Below are positions 61,596 to 64,000 of a stretch of DNA of 64,000 nucleotides, in pieces. Positions within the stretch are counted from its first letter, which is position 1; each line of letters opens with the position of its first letter. The notes beneath the pieces are model-generated. The model saw only the letters and a list, made by a program, of their open reading frames with translations. It was not told the DNA's origin and made no database searches. The stretch covers positions 124,001-188,000 of the forward strand of contig NZ_JASHHX010000004.1 of assembly GCF_030056575.1 (NCBI RefSeq), read 5' to 3'. The DNA comes from Rhodoblastus sp. 17X3. GTDB taxonomy: Bacteria > Pseudomonadota > Alphaproteobacteria > Rhizobiales > Beijerinckiaceae. Made by a program: the position numbers and the translations under genes.

Positions 61596-64000
<2,405 letters not shown>

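Overview
The window is high-GC chromosomal DNA from an alphaproteobacterium, most likely of the Hyphomicrobiales. The evidence is a circularly permuted two-piece tmRNA gene, an alphaproteobacterial SspB, an IalB-family protein, a Tlde1/DUF2778 protein, two exact EcfG-type general-stress promoters (GGAAC-N16-CGTT) and the order tig-clpP-clpX-lon. A malyl-CoA/beta-methylmalyl-CoA lyase gene would fit a serine-cycle or ethylmalonyl-CoA-pathway organism (Methylocystaceae/Beijerinckiaceae-like), but the genus cannot be fixed from sequence alone. I see no prophage, intact insertion sequence or CRISPR array.

Layout. 0-8.7 kb: a PhnA-domain protein, a TadG-like von Willebrand protein, uvrD, a large AsmA protein, and an RHH-DUF4169-sspB run. 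8.8-9.2 kb: the tmRNA gene ssrA, just upstream of sspB and on the same strand. 9.3-11.1 kb: a DUF2189 membrane protein and thyA. 11.2-24 kb: an accessory region lying between thyA and folA, two genes usually found together. It holds an overlapping operon otsB-GH15-otsA-GT4-debranching enzyme, a PRC-barrel protein and a lone receiver protein (each behind an EcfG promoter), egtB-egtD for ergothioneine, and broken genes (low-affinity iron permease, Ku, LigD, possible frameshifted small ORFs). 24-28 kb: folA-hflK-hflC-degP. 28-43 kb: a methyltransferase, a Kef-type antiporter, a NUDIX protein, a lipoprotein, recG, an NMT1-type ABC transporter, a Tlde1 L,D-transpeptidase-like protein, sdhE and mfd. 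43-57 kb: mixed accessory and housekeeping genes, including hicAB, a patatin, a peptide-binding protein, ialB, hspQ, mcl, the NAD(P)HX repair gene, a CDGSH protein, a marR-VOC pair bracketed by inverted repeats, and a multicopper-oxidase fold that has lost nearly all copper ligands. 57-64 kb: tRNA-Leu(UAG), tig, clpP, clpX and lon, which runs off the end.

How the genes fit together. Protein quality control is the dominant theme: ssrA writes a degradation tag, SspB delivers tagged chains to ClpXP, trigger factor folds nascent chains, HspQ modulates Lon in enterobacteria, lon has a textbook heat-shock promoter, and HflKC and DegP work at the membrane and in the periplasm. The thyA-folA island looks like a stress-adaptation block (trehalose, alpha-glucan turnover, ergothioneine, EcfG-controlled genes) that is also decaying. 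Nothing here is clearly a wholly new system. The best leads are the copper-less oxidase, the inverted-repeat-bounded marR-VOC cassette, the AT-rich insert inside the NAD(P)HX repair gene, and the decayed Ku-LigD locus.
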